Assembly: GCF_012848855.1 (NCBI RefSeq)
Contig: NZ_CP051630.1
Location: forward strand, 1,901,501 to 1,965,500
From: Pyruvatibacter mobilis
GTDB lineage: Bacteria; Pseudomonadota; Alphaproteobacteria; CGMCC-115125
Length of the DNA: 64,000 nt
Direction: 5' to 3'
Shown here: positions 35,101 through 42,403 of the stretch, piece by piece
Numbering within the stretch: position 1 is the stretch's first letter
Layout: each line of letters opens with the position of its first letter
The notes under the pieces: model-generated
What the model was told of the DNA's origin: nothing
The model's input: only the letters and a program-made list of their open reading frames with translations
Database searches by the model: none
Translations under genes and position numbers: made by a program

Positions 35101-35962
35101 AGGCCGGGCGGCCGTCGATGGTGGTGACCAGGTCCGCCGACTGACGGTCAAGGCCGGAGACGTGCCAGGTGGCGGGCGTTGTTGCCTGCCCCGCTTCGAC
35201 CACCTTGGGGCGCAGGGTGCAGGTGCCGGCACGCAGATCATCGCCGAACCAGGCCACGATAAGCCCGGCGCGGGCGAGGTTCGGGCAGGTGTCCTGCAAC
35301 TGGTCGATGGCCACGGTCCAATCGGTGGCACCGAGCGCGTTGTTGGTGTTGAGGGGTTCTGAAACGCCACCAGGGAACAGACGGGTTTGCGGCGCGGGGC
35401 TGTAGCCGAACTCAGTTGCGCCGGGGATGATGGTGACGGCGCGGATGAGGCTTTCAACGTCGTTCAGGGCACGGAACACTTCCACCTGCAATTGCGGCAG
35501 GCGGTTACCGTAGGGCGCAAGCGGCAGGCGCTCGAAGACCACATAGGCAAGACCGCGAAAGGCGGGGACGCGGCCTGCCCCTTCCACGGCTTCGATCAGC
35601 GGATCCGGACCTTGCGTCTCCGTGCCCGTGTGCAGGCGCCAGGCAATCTGGCTCAGATCCATCAGCTTGCCGTCGGCCCAGATGCGGCCGATGCGGGTGA
35701 TGGGGCCTTCGCACAGGCCGAGGGCGAAATTGCCGAAATAGCGGTACTCGATCGTGGTAATGCGCTGGGTCTGGGTGGTGGTGGCGCCGCTGCCGCTGCC
35801 GCCCTTGCCGCCTCCTGAAGAAGACGCCGTGGCGGTGGATTCAGTGACCGTCTCGACGATGTCCTCATCGAAATCGGTGGCCCAGATGAGCTGGCCGGAC
35901 AGACGCGCCCGCCCGAAGGCGCGGGGAATGGGCGCACCTTCGCTGGAGGACATGACCTGCAC
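32159..35962 (-). CDS. GTA host-specificity/tail megatron protein (gp15-like), N-terminally truncated
   Basis: A 1267-residue homologue of the Rhodobacter GTA gene 15 tail protein. It starts inside the conserved region (QVMSSSEGAPIPRAFGRARLSGQLIWATDF). Residues about 395-700 form the GTA TIM-barrel domain, with Glu422 (IGTEL) and Glu606 (WFTELGCP) in the positions of glycosidase acid/base and nucleophile. The phage-tail_3-type region follows at about 760-1150. The start shown is a GTG without a good ribosome-binding site. In-frame homologous codons continue upstream to a stop at 36035-36037, so the original N-terminus (tens of hydrophobic residues in relatives) is lost. The rest of the frame is intact. 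Confidence 0.9.
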   Translation of the reverse strand: MQVMSSSEGAPIPRAFGRARLSGQLIWATDFDEDIVETVTESTATASSSGGGKGGSGSGATTTQTQRITTIEYRYFGNFALGLCEGPITRIGRIWADGKLMDLSQIAWRLHTGTETQGPDPLIEAVEGAGRVPAFRGLAYVVFERLPLAPYGNRLPQLQVEVFRALNDVESLIRAVTIIPGATEFGYSPAPQTRLFPGGVSEPLNTNNALGATDWTVAIDQLQDTCPNLARAGLIVAWFGDDLRAGTCTLRPKVVEAGQATTPATWHVSGLDRQSADLVTTIDGRPAYGGTPSDTSVIEALQDLAARGLAVTFYPFIMMDIPPGNVLADPYTGLIGQPQHPWRGRITVDPAPGQPGSPDRSAAAAAQVAAFFGSARPGDFTVTGTNVTYAGPPEWSYRRQILHYAHLCKAAGGVAAFLIGTELRGLTWVRGNTGYPAVAALQQLAADVRQILGPATMLIYAADWSEYFGHQPTDGSGDVTFHLDPLWASPHIDVIGIDNYMPLADWRDGQGHLDALAGAPSTQDLAYLRGNIAGGEGFDWFYASDADRTAQTRTPITDGAAGKPWVFRYKDLVNWWSNPHVNRIGGTETGGQTAWVPRSKPIWFTELGCPAVDRGANQPNVFFDTKSAESHLPHFSRGLRDDVIQRQFLLAHHAHWHPSSADFDEADNPVSPLYGGRMVDPDAIHVWTWDARPWPAFPQATRLWSDGDNWRLGHWLTGRLGAVPLGRLVAVLMEAQGFGDYDVSGLSGLVDGYIIDRAMSARAALGPLMRAYFFDAVESEGVIRFIHRGSQPVLTTSTDTLAVETGSAAPPLSLTRAQETDLPAASKLSYIEADTGYRQAAIGVQRQTVKSDRVTGAALPVVLRQEEALRIAETGLQDSWIAREQASFALPPSALAVDPGDSITCAHNGRSHILRLMRISDGPFRAAEALAAEPGIFGPLSAPDRSAAGPAVASFGPVELLFLDLPMLRDGQVPHAPFIAATASPWPGGVALYRGTSPDDLTLDTALPAPAVMGEVLADLPAGPVGRWDRANRLQLRLYGGTLESVSTTALMGGANAAVIGDEATGFEVIQFREADLIAPDTYELSHLLRGQAGSEPEMHPLRAAGARFVLLGGPLRQPSLSEQEHGFPFLWRYGPAPAAISHPAYQAREITLAGRGLRPLSPVHLHACRDAAGDIHLTWIRRTRINGDAWEPLDVPVGEDAERYALTISAGGTVIHAAETTTPAFTYTAADQLADTGAPVTVLTVTIAQISRAYGPGTPAEATFHV

Positions 35963-36034
35963 GTCCGAGAGGCGCGGGCCTGCTGTAAGGCGCAGGCCGG
36001 CTGTGTGGGCGAGCCGGTTAGCTAGCGCGGCAGG
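35963..36034 (-). pseudogene. Untranslated remnant of the gp15 N-terminus
   Basis: Reading upstream in the gp15 frame gives PAALANRLAHTAG, then LRLTAGPRLSDV, directly joined to QVMSSSEGAPIP. GPRLSD-V is the sequence expected immediately before this point in GTA gene 15 proteins. No ATG, GTG or TTG occurs in these 24 codons before the TGA at 36035-36037, so they cannot be translated with gp15. The end of the kinase gene (stop at 36022-36024) overlaps this remnant, marking the junction of the rearrangement. Confidence 0.7.
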
Positions 36035-37266
36035 TCAATGCCGAAGCGCGCGCCGCTGGTTTCGCGGTTTTCAACCCAGGCCGTCCCGCCATGGGCTTCG
36101 GCGATGGCCTTGACCAGGGACAGGCCGAGGCCAGTGGCGACTTCACCGCCGGTGGGGGCTGCGGAGAGCGTCTGGAAGCGGCCGAAAACACGGGCCATGT
36201 CGTCGTCGGTAAGGCCGGGGCCTTCATCCTCGACGGTGAAGCGCAGGCGCGCGTCACCCGGCGAGGCGGCCACGCGGATGGCGCTGCCGGGCGGGGCGTA
36301 CTTGACTGCGTTGGAGACAAGATTATCCAGCGCTTCGATGAGAAGATCCTCATCGGCGGACAGGGTGAGACCGTCAGGCACGGCGACGGTGATGGCCATC
36401 TGCTTGCCGGCGGCATGATCCTGATTGAAGCCTATGGCGCGGGAGAGGACATCAGCCACACCCACCTCGGCGCGGTGCAGCGGCAGGGTTTCGGTCTCCT
36501 TGCGGGCCCGGTCCATCATGCCTGCGATGAGGGTGGACATGCGGTCCACGGCTTCGAGTGATTTTTCAGCGGCCTTGCGGATGTGATCGTCAGTGGCCGG
36601 AGCATCGGCTGCGAGTGCGGCGAGGATCGCGTCGCTGCGCAGGGAGATGGTTTGCAGGGCGCCGCGCATGTCGTGGGCGGCGAGCGCCAGAAGCTGGCTC
36701 TTGGTGGCGTTGGCGGCGCGGGCGGCGGCGGCGCGCCTGTCCAGCCGCTGATTGGTGCGGCGCAGGGACTGGATGAGCTGCTCCCGCTCCCGCTCCAGCC
36801 GCATGCGCTCGATTTCCGCCTGGGCGCGGACGCCATAGATGCGCAGGATGCGCTCCACCTGATCGGGAGACTCGATGGGGGTTTCGGACAGCACGGCCAG
36901 ATGGCCCTTCACTTCTCCGTCGGCGGACCACAGGGGCACCCCCGCATAGCCTTCATAGCCCTGCTCGACCGGAAACAGGCGGGCGACGTCGCAGGGGATG
37001 ACGACGGTGCGGCCTTCATAGACGCGCTGGCAGGGGGTGCCCGCCAGATCATATTCAAAACCCTGGGCGGTCTGGTTTTCGCGGACGACGAAGCGGGCAT
37101 GGGCACGCTCGGGCGGCGCGCCCACCGCTTCGGTCAGGAAGGCGACGGTGACGTCCATCGCGGATTGCAGGGAGCGCACCAGGGCAAAGAGAAACTCCTC
37201 CCCCACATGGGCGGCCACGCCTTCGGCGATGGCGAGCAGGACAGGCTCGTCAGCCGGGTTTGCCAT
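36022..37266 (-). CDS. GAF-domain sensor histidine kinase inside the GTA cluster
   Basis: A 414-residue soluble kinase started at the ATG at 37266 (ribosome-binding site GGCGGAGGA). A GAF domain (about 20-155) is followed by a coiled coil (152-190), a HisKA box with His198 in LAAHDMRGALQ and an HATPase domain with NLVSNAVKYA, DEGPGL and TGLGLS. No transmembrane segment, so it senses a cytoplasmic ligand or partner. No response regulator is adjacent. It occupies the place of GTA genes 3-14 between terminase and gp15, separated from terL by 107 bases. The C-terminus looks natural, so the kinase itself is complete. Confidence 0.9.
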   Translation of the reverse strand: MANPADEPVLLAIAEGVAAHVGEEFLFALVRSLQSAMDVTVAFLTEAVGAPPERAHARFVVRENQTAQGFEYDLAGTPCQRVYEGRTVVIPCDVARLFPVEQGYEGYAGVPLWSADGEVKGHLAVLSETPIESPDQVERILRIYGVRAQAEIERMRLEREREQLIQSLRRTNQRLDRRAAAARAANATKSQLLALAAHDMRGALQTISLRSDAILAALAADAPATDDHIRKAAEKSLEAVDRMSTLIAGMMDRARKETETLPLHRAEVGVADVLSRAIGFNQDHAAGKQMAITVAVPDGLTLSADEDLLIEALDNLVSNAVKYAPPGSAIRVAASPGDARLRFTVEDEGPGLTDDDMARVFGRFQTLSAAPTGGEVATGLGLSLVKAIAEAHGGTAWVENRETSGARFGIDLPR

Positions 37267-37373
37267 GGCGTGTTGATCCTCCGCCGGGGTTGCGGTCAGG
37301 TCTGGTGCGGGCAAACACATAATTCCGTTCGGGTTATTCTTCAATCGCCTGTGCGGCATGACGCACAGGGAGC

Positions 37374-38693
37374 CTATAGGGGCCGCAACCGGGGGTTGCC
37401 CTGGCGGGCATCGAGCATGAGATCCGTCAGTGCCCAGACAAGCGCATCCAGCCTGTCCGGCGAGCCGGATTGTGCGGGCGCCGAGGGGTCGAACTCGCAG
37501 AGCTGATCCTCCAGTCGGCGGTGGGTGCCGAGGTGATGCACCCGCGCCTGTTCGTAAAGCGCGGCGACGGGTTCGGCCCGCACGGCCTTGCCGCGGGTGG
37601 CGCGCACGAGGCGGACCGGCAGGGCCGGGTCCACCTGGCGCAGCACGGCCGCAACCATCTCGCCGCCCTGATTGGCCTCGGCCACGACACGGTCGGCCTC
37701 GTGGCTGTGATAGGCATCGGCCACCCGCCGGGCCCAGCGGGCGGGGCTGAGGCCGCCCATGGACCGGTCAGCCAGGACATAGCCGTGGCCGTCCTCCCCT
37801 GCCCCGGCGACGACAATGCCGCATTCATCCGCAGACGGAGAAGACGAGGCCGGCGGGTCCACCGCGACGACGATCCGCTGCAGCGGCGGCACTGCCGTGA
37901 CGCGCGCACCATCGAGCATGGCGCGCTGCCAGAGGGCGCGGGGGTTATCCTCCAATATCTCCGCTTCGAGTTCCTGCCGCCCCAGGCGGGTGCCGTGATA
38001 GCGGCGCATGACGGCGCTCAGGAAACCCGGTGCCAGATTGGCCGCGTTGGCGCTGGTACCGGCGCGGCTGATACGAGTCATGTCGTCGGTCATCAGGCGC
38101 TTCAGGGCCGGGAGCGGACGCGGTGTGGTGGTGACAACCTGGCGGGGCCGGTCTCCCAGCCGCAGGCCGAATTGCAGCATGTCCCATGTCTCCTGCACAT
38201 GGCGCCATTTGGCGAACTCATCCGCCCAGGCGGCGTGGACCTGATGGCCGCGCAGGGCATCTGGGTCCTCCGACGAAAAGGCGAAGGCGCGGGCGCCGGA
38301 GGGCCATTCAAGCAGGCGCTTGGAGGCGACCCAGCGGGGGCGCGCGGCGGGCGGCGCGATGGCGATGAGGCCGGAGGGGCCTTCGATCATCACGTCGCGC
38401 ACATCGGCTAGGGTTTCGCCGACAAGGGCGATGCGGACGGGCTTACGGGCACAGGCGCGGATCCATTCGGCCCCGGCGCGCGTCTTGCCGGCACCGCGGC
38501 CACCGAGCAGCAGCCATGTGGTCCAACAGTCGGTGCCGGGCGGCGGCAACTGATCGTCGCGCGCCCAGACGGACCAGGTGTAATAGAGCGCTTCAGCTTC
38601 CCGCACCGTCAGGCTGCGGAGGAAGGCTGCCCTGTGATCGGGCGGCAGTGAGGCGAGCCACCCGCTCAGCGATCGCAGCGACGATACGGTCAT
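37374..38693 (-). CDS. terL: GTA/phage large terminase (gp2-like)
   Basis: A 439-residue large terminase. ATPase: Walker A GGRGAGKT (64-71), Walker B region AAWADEF (154-160) and a TTTPRPLPALKRLM coupling motif. RNase H-like nuclease: Asp279 in VVAVDPP, Glu339 in VVAEANQGG and Asp416 in SPDRLDALVW. All catalytic residues are present, so the packaging motor could be functional. The first part of the gene overlaps the small terminase by about 100 bases. It is the first large gene of a GTA cluster but is followed by a kinase instead of a portal gene. Confidence 0.93.
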   Translation of the reverse strand: MTVSSLRSLSGWLASLPPDHRAAFLRSLTVREAEALYYTWSVWARDDQLPPPGTDCWTTWLLLGGRGAGKTRAGAEWIRACARKPVRIALVGETLADVRDVMIEGPSGLIAIAPPAARPRWVASKRLLEWPSGARAFAFSSEDPDALRGHQVHAAWADEFAKWRHVQETWDMLQFGLRLGDRPRQVVTTTPRPLPALKRLMTDDMTRISRAGTSANAANLAPGFLSAVMRRYHGTRLGRQELEAEILEDNPRALWQRAMLDGARVTAVPPLQRIVVAVDPPASSSPSADECGIVVAGAGEDGHGYVLADRSMGGLSPARWARRVADAYHSHEADRVVAEANQGGEMVAAVLRQVDPALPVRLVRATRGKAVRAEPVAALYEQARVHHLGTHRRLEDQLCEFDPSAPAQSGSPDRLDALVWALTDLMLDARQGNPRLRPL

Positions 38694-39129
38694 GGTCGGC
38701 GGCGGTGTCCCTGTCCGGTGGGGTTGCCTGGCTGATGCGCTCGGACAGGGCCATCAGCTTGTCGAGCACCTGGGCGAGCGTGACGAGGAGCTTTGCTTCC
38801 CGCTCGCGCTCGGCGTCAGTGCGGCCAGGGTCCTTCGCGCAGTGTTCGAGATCGTCGATATTGGTCTGCAGGGCGCCGATGAGGCGGCTGAGCATAGCCA
38901 GTGACGGGTCCGGTGTCGGATCCGGTGGCAGCAGAGTCTCTCCGGCCGGTGCGTCCGTCTCCGGCGCGCGGCAGATGACCGGGAGACGGGGGCGGCGCTG
39001 TGGCCACTTCTCGGTCCTGACCCGGTGATAGAGCTGGGTCTGGGTTATGCCGAACAGCGCCATGATCTCGACGACCGTGAGCGCGCTGTCCCTGTAGGCC
39101 TGCTCGACGCCGGGCCAGTCTGGGGTCAT
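38593..39129 (-). CDS. GTA small terminase (gp1-like)
   Basis: A 178-residue protein with an N-terminal helix-turn-helix (TVVEIMALFGITQTQLYHRVRTEKWPQR, about 17-44), a Pro-rich linker (50-75) and a long helical oligomerisation region (about 78-165). This layout and the position directly before terL match GTA gene 1, the small terminase that recruits DNA to the packaging motor. Its end overlaps the large-terminase start by 101 bases. A probable promoter lies about 90 bases upstream. Confidence 0.8.
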   Translation of the reverse strand: MTPDWPGVEQAYRDSALTVVEIMALFGITQTQLYHRVRTEKWPQRRPRLPVICRAPETDAPAGETLLPPDPTPDPSLAMLSRLIGALQTNIDDLEHCAKDPGRTDAEREREAKLLVTLAQVLDKLMALSERISQATPPDRDTAADHDRIVAAIAERVARLTAARSQGSLPPQPDGAGS

Positions 39130-39217
39130 GGAAGCCGTTTATGTGAGGTGGGTGTCGGGCCCGGTGGGGTCTGCTGGTGGCGGGGTGCCGTCAGACCCAA
39201 TTCTCGAGCATGGGTGA

Positions 39218-39247
39218 ACCATACCGGAGGAGCGGTGCGGTCGTCAA
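39218..39247 (-). promoter_or_regulatory. Predicted sigma-70-type promoter for the GTA remnant
   Basis: Read on the minus strand, TTGACG (39247-39242) and TATGGT (39223-39218) are separated by 18 bases, a good housekeeping promoter. It points at the small terminase start, 89 bases downstream, and lies just after an AT-rich hairpin. It could drive the whole terminase-kinase-gp15 string, because no other clear promoter was found in front of terL. Confidence 0.5.
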
Positions 39248-39250
39248 TGA

Positions 39251-39276
39251 GAAAATTACATATTTCGTAATTTTTT
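39251..39276 (-). terminator. AT-rich hairpin between ycgN-like gene and terminase
   Basis: AAAATTAC (39252-39259) pairs with GTAATTTT (39267-39274) around ATATTTC, with T-runs on one side and A-runs on the other. It lies 26 bases past the stop of the YcgN-like gene (minus strand), so it may be its terminator. The weak AT-only stem could instead be an UP element or operator for the adjacent terminase promoter. Confidence 0.45.
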
Positions 39277-39301
39277 CTGCTAAGCCGTGGTTGGGGGCTG
39301 C

Positions 39302-39805
39302 TCAGTCGTCGAGATCTTCCCAGATGGCCAGGAAGTCTTCGAGTTCGTCTTCGGCGATGCCTTCCTCGCTGACGACCTTGCCGCGAACGGACATGCCGAC
39401 CGCGTGGATGCTTTCCGGATCGCCGGATATGAGCGGATGCCAGCTGGCGAGGCCACGGCCCTCGGCGAGGCGGCGATAGGCGCAGGAGGTGGGCATCCAC
39501 TTGATGGCGGCGACATTGCCGGGGGTGAGCTTGATACAGGTCGGGACGCGTTTTGTACGGTTTGCGTAATCCGTGCAGGCACAGGCCTGCTGGTCGAGCA
39601 GGTGGCAGACGATGTTCGTGGTCTCGATCTCGCCGGTGTCCTCGTCCTCAAGCTTGATGAGGCAGCAGCGGGCGCAGCCGTCACACAGGCTTTCCCATTC
39701 TTCCGCCGTCATGGCGGACAGGGGCTTGCGCTCCCAGAAGGGGCTCGTGTCTTGACCGGATTGCGGCGGCTGGCCGGGCCGGGACCCGGGCGGGACGGCG
39801 CCCAT
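39302..39805 (-). CDS. YcgN/UPF0260 family cysteine-cluster protein
   Basis: A 167-residue protein started at the ATG at 39805 behind GAGGTA. It has the family's CxxCxxC-type cluster (LCDGCARCCLIKLEDEDTGE), then NIVCHLLDQQACACTDYANR, PTCIKLTP and CAYRRLAEGRGLASWHPLISGD. The cysteines probably bind a metal or iron-sulfur cluster. YcgN-family function is not established. It is on the same strand as the GTA remnant but is a common single-copy housekeeping gene; it is divergent from the penicillin-binding protein gene. Confidence 0.9.
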   Translation of the reverse strand: MGAVPPGSRPGQPPQSGQDTSPFWERKPLSAMTAEEWESLCDGCARCCLIKLEDEDTGEIETTNIVCHLLDQQACACTDYANRTKRVPTCIKLTPGNVAAIKWMPTSCAYRRLAEGRGLASWHPLISGDPESIHAVGMSVRGKVVSEEGIAEDELEDFLAIWEDLDD

Positions 39806-40004
39806 GATGTACCTCGATCTGGGGGGCACCCTGACCGCGGTCTTACCGCGATCCGGGGATTTACCTCGATTTTGGGATGGTCTTTGCGTTCGGGCCGGGA
39901 AACCCTAGTTTCGCGCGGCCTTAAACGGCATCATCCGACGGCGACATCTCGCACAGGGTGGGGGTGGCCGCAAGACATGCGGCGGCCGGATCGGGGGCAT
40001 CCGG

Positions 40005-40030
40005 ATTGGGGATCATGATTGGGGATCATG
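40005..40030 (+). repeat. Perfect 13-base tandem duplication at the PBP gene start
   Basis: ATTGGGGATCATG occurs twice in tandem (40005-40017 and 40018-40030). Each copy contains an ATG; only the first (40015) is in frame with the penicillin-binding protein. A length change of 13 would shift which ATG leads the gene, so the repeat could affect start choice. Confidence 0.85.
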
Positions 40031-42312
40031 GGCAGGTCGTGACGCAGAACGGGGATCAGAGGATCGAAGGCGCGCCGGTTCCGGACGCTGTGGCCTCGCG
40101 TGCGCAGGCGGCCCGCAGGGTAACACCGACGGCAGACGACCGGATCGGCGCGGGAAGCGCGGGCGGCATGAGCTGGTTCAGCCGGTGGCGGCTCGAAACC
40201 GGGCGGCTGGGCGGCGGGTTCCGGTTGATGCTGGTGTCGTCTCTGGTGACGCTGCTGGCGGTGTTCCTGCTGCCGCTGGCGCTGGGACTGCCGGACAAGG
40301 TGGACCCGCGCAGCATCACCAGCATCGCCAATGGCAATGTGAATGTGACGTTCCTTGATGCCGGGGGCGCGGTGCTGGCGCACCGGGGCTACCGGCAGGA
40401 AGAGAATGTGCCGCTGCACGAGATGCCGCCCTATCTGGTGCATGCGGTGCTGGCGATGGAGGACAAGCGCTTCTACCGCCACTGGGGGGTGGACATTCTG
40501 GGCGTGCTGCGCGCGGCGCGGGCCAATTTCGTGGCCAACCGGATTGTCGAGGGCGGCAGCACGATCACCCAGCAGCTGGCGCGCAACCTTTATCTCGATG
40601 CGTCGCGGGAGTTCGGGCGCAAGGCGCAGGAGGCGGCGCTGGCCTTCTGGCTGGAGCAGCAGCTGAGCAAGGACGAGATCCTCGAGCTTTATCTCAACCG
40701 CATCTATCTGGGCGCCGGCGCCTATGGGGTGGAAGCGGCGTCGCAGGTCTATTTCCGCAAGAGCGTGCGCGAGCTGACCCTGAGCGAGGCGGCGCTGATC
40801 GCCGGGCTGCCCAAGGCTCCGGCGCAGCTGTCGCCGGCGCGCGATCTGCAGCTGGCTCATGAGCGCGCGGCGCTGGTGCTGGACCGGCTGGAGACGACCG
40901 GGCTGCTGCCGGCCGCCGAGATCGAGGCGGCACGGCAGGCCCCGGCGCTGGTGGACCTTGAAGAGCGCGGCGACGACCTCAAGGCGGCCTATTTCCTTGA
41001 CTGGGTCACTCAGCGGCTGGGGCTGTGGATCGACGGGCCGCCGCGGGAGCTGGTGGTGGAGACGACCATCGACACGCGGCTGCAGGAGATGGCCGAGCTG
41101 GCGCTGAACCAGGTGCTGGATGATCTGCCGCGCGGGGTGGCAATCGACCAGGGGGCGATGGTGGTGCTGGACCACCAGGGTGCGGTGAAGGCGATGGTGG
41201 GCGGGCGCGACTATCTGGCGAGCCAGTTCAACCGCGCGACCCAGGCGGTGCGCCAGCCGGGCTCGGCGTTCAAGCCGATCGTCTACATGGCGGCGCTGGA
41301 GAACGGCTACACGCCCTATAGCGGGGTGGTGGACCGGCCGGTGCGCATCCGCGGGTGGAAGCCGCAGAACGCCAACAAGCGCTATGCGGGGTGGATGCAG
41401 CTGCGCAACGCGGTGGCGTGGTCGGTCAACACGGTGGCGGCGCGGGTGGGCAACAAGGTGGGGCTCGACAAGGTGGCCGAATATGCCCGCCGCTCGGGCA
41501 TCACCACGGAGCTGCCGGAACATCCGTCGATGACGCTGGGGGCGGTGGGCACGCAGCTGCACGAGCTGACGGGGGCCTATGTACCGATCGCCAATGGCGG
41601 CTACGCGGCGCCGGCGTTCGGCATCAGGCGCATCCTCAATGTGGACGGGGACGTGCTTTATGAGCGGGCGCGGCGGATCATCGGGGTGATGCCGCAGCCC
41701 TATCGCGAGACATCATCGGGCCGGGAGATCACACCGAAGACGGCGGACCCGGTGCCCCTGTTCGAGAAGGTGACGGCGACGCGGACGGCGCGGACGATGA
41801 CCGGCATGCTGACGCGGGTGATCTCCATGGGCACCGGCAAGAAGGCCGGGCTCGGCAGCCGCCAGGCGGCGGGCAAGACGGGCACGACCAATGACAACAG
41901 GGACGCGCTGTTTGTCGGCTATACGGCTGACCTCGTGGCCGGGGTGTGGGTCGGCAATGACGACAATTCGGAGATGGGCCGGGTCTATGGCGGCACGGTG
42001 CCGGCAACGATCTGGGCGACTTTCATGACCGAGGCCCATGAGGGATTGAAGAAGCGGCCGATCTACCGGCGTTACTGGGTGATGCCGCATCCCTCGCAAC
42101 TGGCCGAAGACGAGGCGGAGGAAGAGACCGAAGAAGAGCAGGTGCCGGCGCTGACCCTGTCGAGCCGGGACAAGGCGCTGAAGCGCACGCTGATGGATCT
42201 GTCATCGGCGCTGCGCGCCGCCCCGCGGCTGGAGGCGCGGGCGGAAGAGCCTGCCTCGAGCGGACGGGTGCGGCGGATGGACCGCAGCGTGTTCCGCAGC
42301 CGCGACGACTGA
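40015..42312 (+). CDS. Class A penicillin-binding protein (PBP1-type)
   Basis: A bifunctional peptidoglycan synthase of 765 residues from the ATG at 40015. A cytoplasmic tail of about 70 residues and one transmembrane anchor (about 72-94) are followed by a GT51 glycosyltransferase (MEDKRFYRHWGVD with catalytic Glu149; GGSTITQQLARNL) and a transpeptidase with Ser417 in SAFK, SVN in AWSVNTVAAR, and KTGTT. The C-terminal tail is acidic (EDEAEEETEEE). The start is uncertain: a GTG at 39958 or the ATG at 40168 are possible. Confidence 0.93.
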   Translation: MIGDHGQVVTQNGDQRIEGAPVPDAVASRAQAARRVTPTADDRIGAGSAGGMSWFSRWRLETGRLGGGFRLMLVSSLVTLLAVFLLPLALGLPDKVDPRSITSIANGNVNVTFLDAGGAVLAHRGYRQEENVPLHEMPPYLVHAVLAMEDKRFYRHWGVDILGVLRAARANFVANRIVEGGSTITQQLARNLYLDASREFGRKAQEAALAFWLEQQLSKDEILELYLNRIYLGAGAYGVEAASQVYFRKSVRELTLSEAALIAGLPKAPAQLSPARDLQLAHERAALVLDRLETTGLLPAAEIEAARQAPALVDLEERGDDLKAAYFLDWVTQRLGLWIDGPPRELVVETTIDTRLQEMAELALNQVLDDLPRGVAIDQGAMVVLDHQGAVKAMVGGRDYLASQFNRATQAVRQPGSAFKPIVYMAALENGYTPYSGVVDRPVRIRGWKPQNANKRYAGWMQLRNAVAWSVNTVAARVGNKVGLDKVAEYARRSGITTELPEHPSMTLGAVGTQLHELTGAYVPIANGGYAAPAFGIRRILNVDGDVLYERARRIIGVMPQPYRETSSGREITPKTADPVPLFEKVTATRTARTMTGMLTRVISMGTGKKAGLGSRQAAGKTGTTNDNRDALFVGYTADLVAGVWVGNDDNSEMGRVYGGTVPATIWATFMTEAHEGLKKRPIYRRYWVMPHPSQLAEDEAEEETEEEQVPALTLSSRDKALKRTLMDLSSALRAAPRLEARAEEPASSGRVRRMDRSVFRSRDD

Positions 42313-42403
42313 GCCAGGCCGGCCGGTCCACGCCCGCACCAGCCTCGCCCGTTAACCGTCGAAACGAAGGAGACTGGCCCCGAAAGGCGCAGCAGGGCAT
42401 AAG

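Noticed and set aside
36022-37266. Kinase as an ancestral GTA structural or regulatory gene
   Set aside because: GTA genes 3-14 encode portal, protease, capsid and tail proteins; a GAF kinase is not part of the known conserved cluster, so it is treated as an intruder or replacement.
30009-39805. Recently integrated prophage or island
   Set aside because: No integrase, excisionase or clear flanking direct repeats, and base composition of the genes matches the surroundings; vertical GTA descent fits better.
39931-41562. 543-codon minus-strand frame opposite the penicillin-binding protein
   Set aside because: Rich in His, Arg and Gln as expected for a shadow of GC-rich coding DNA; the plus strand encodes intact GT51 and transpeptidase motifs.
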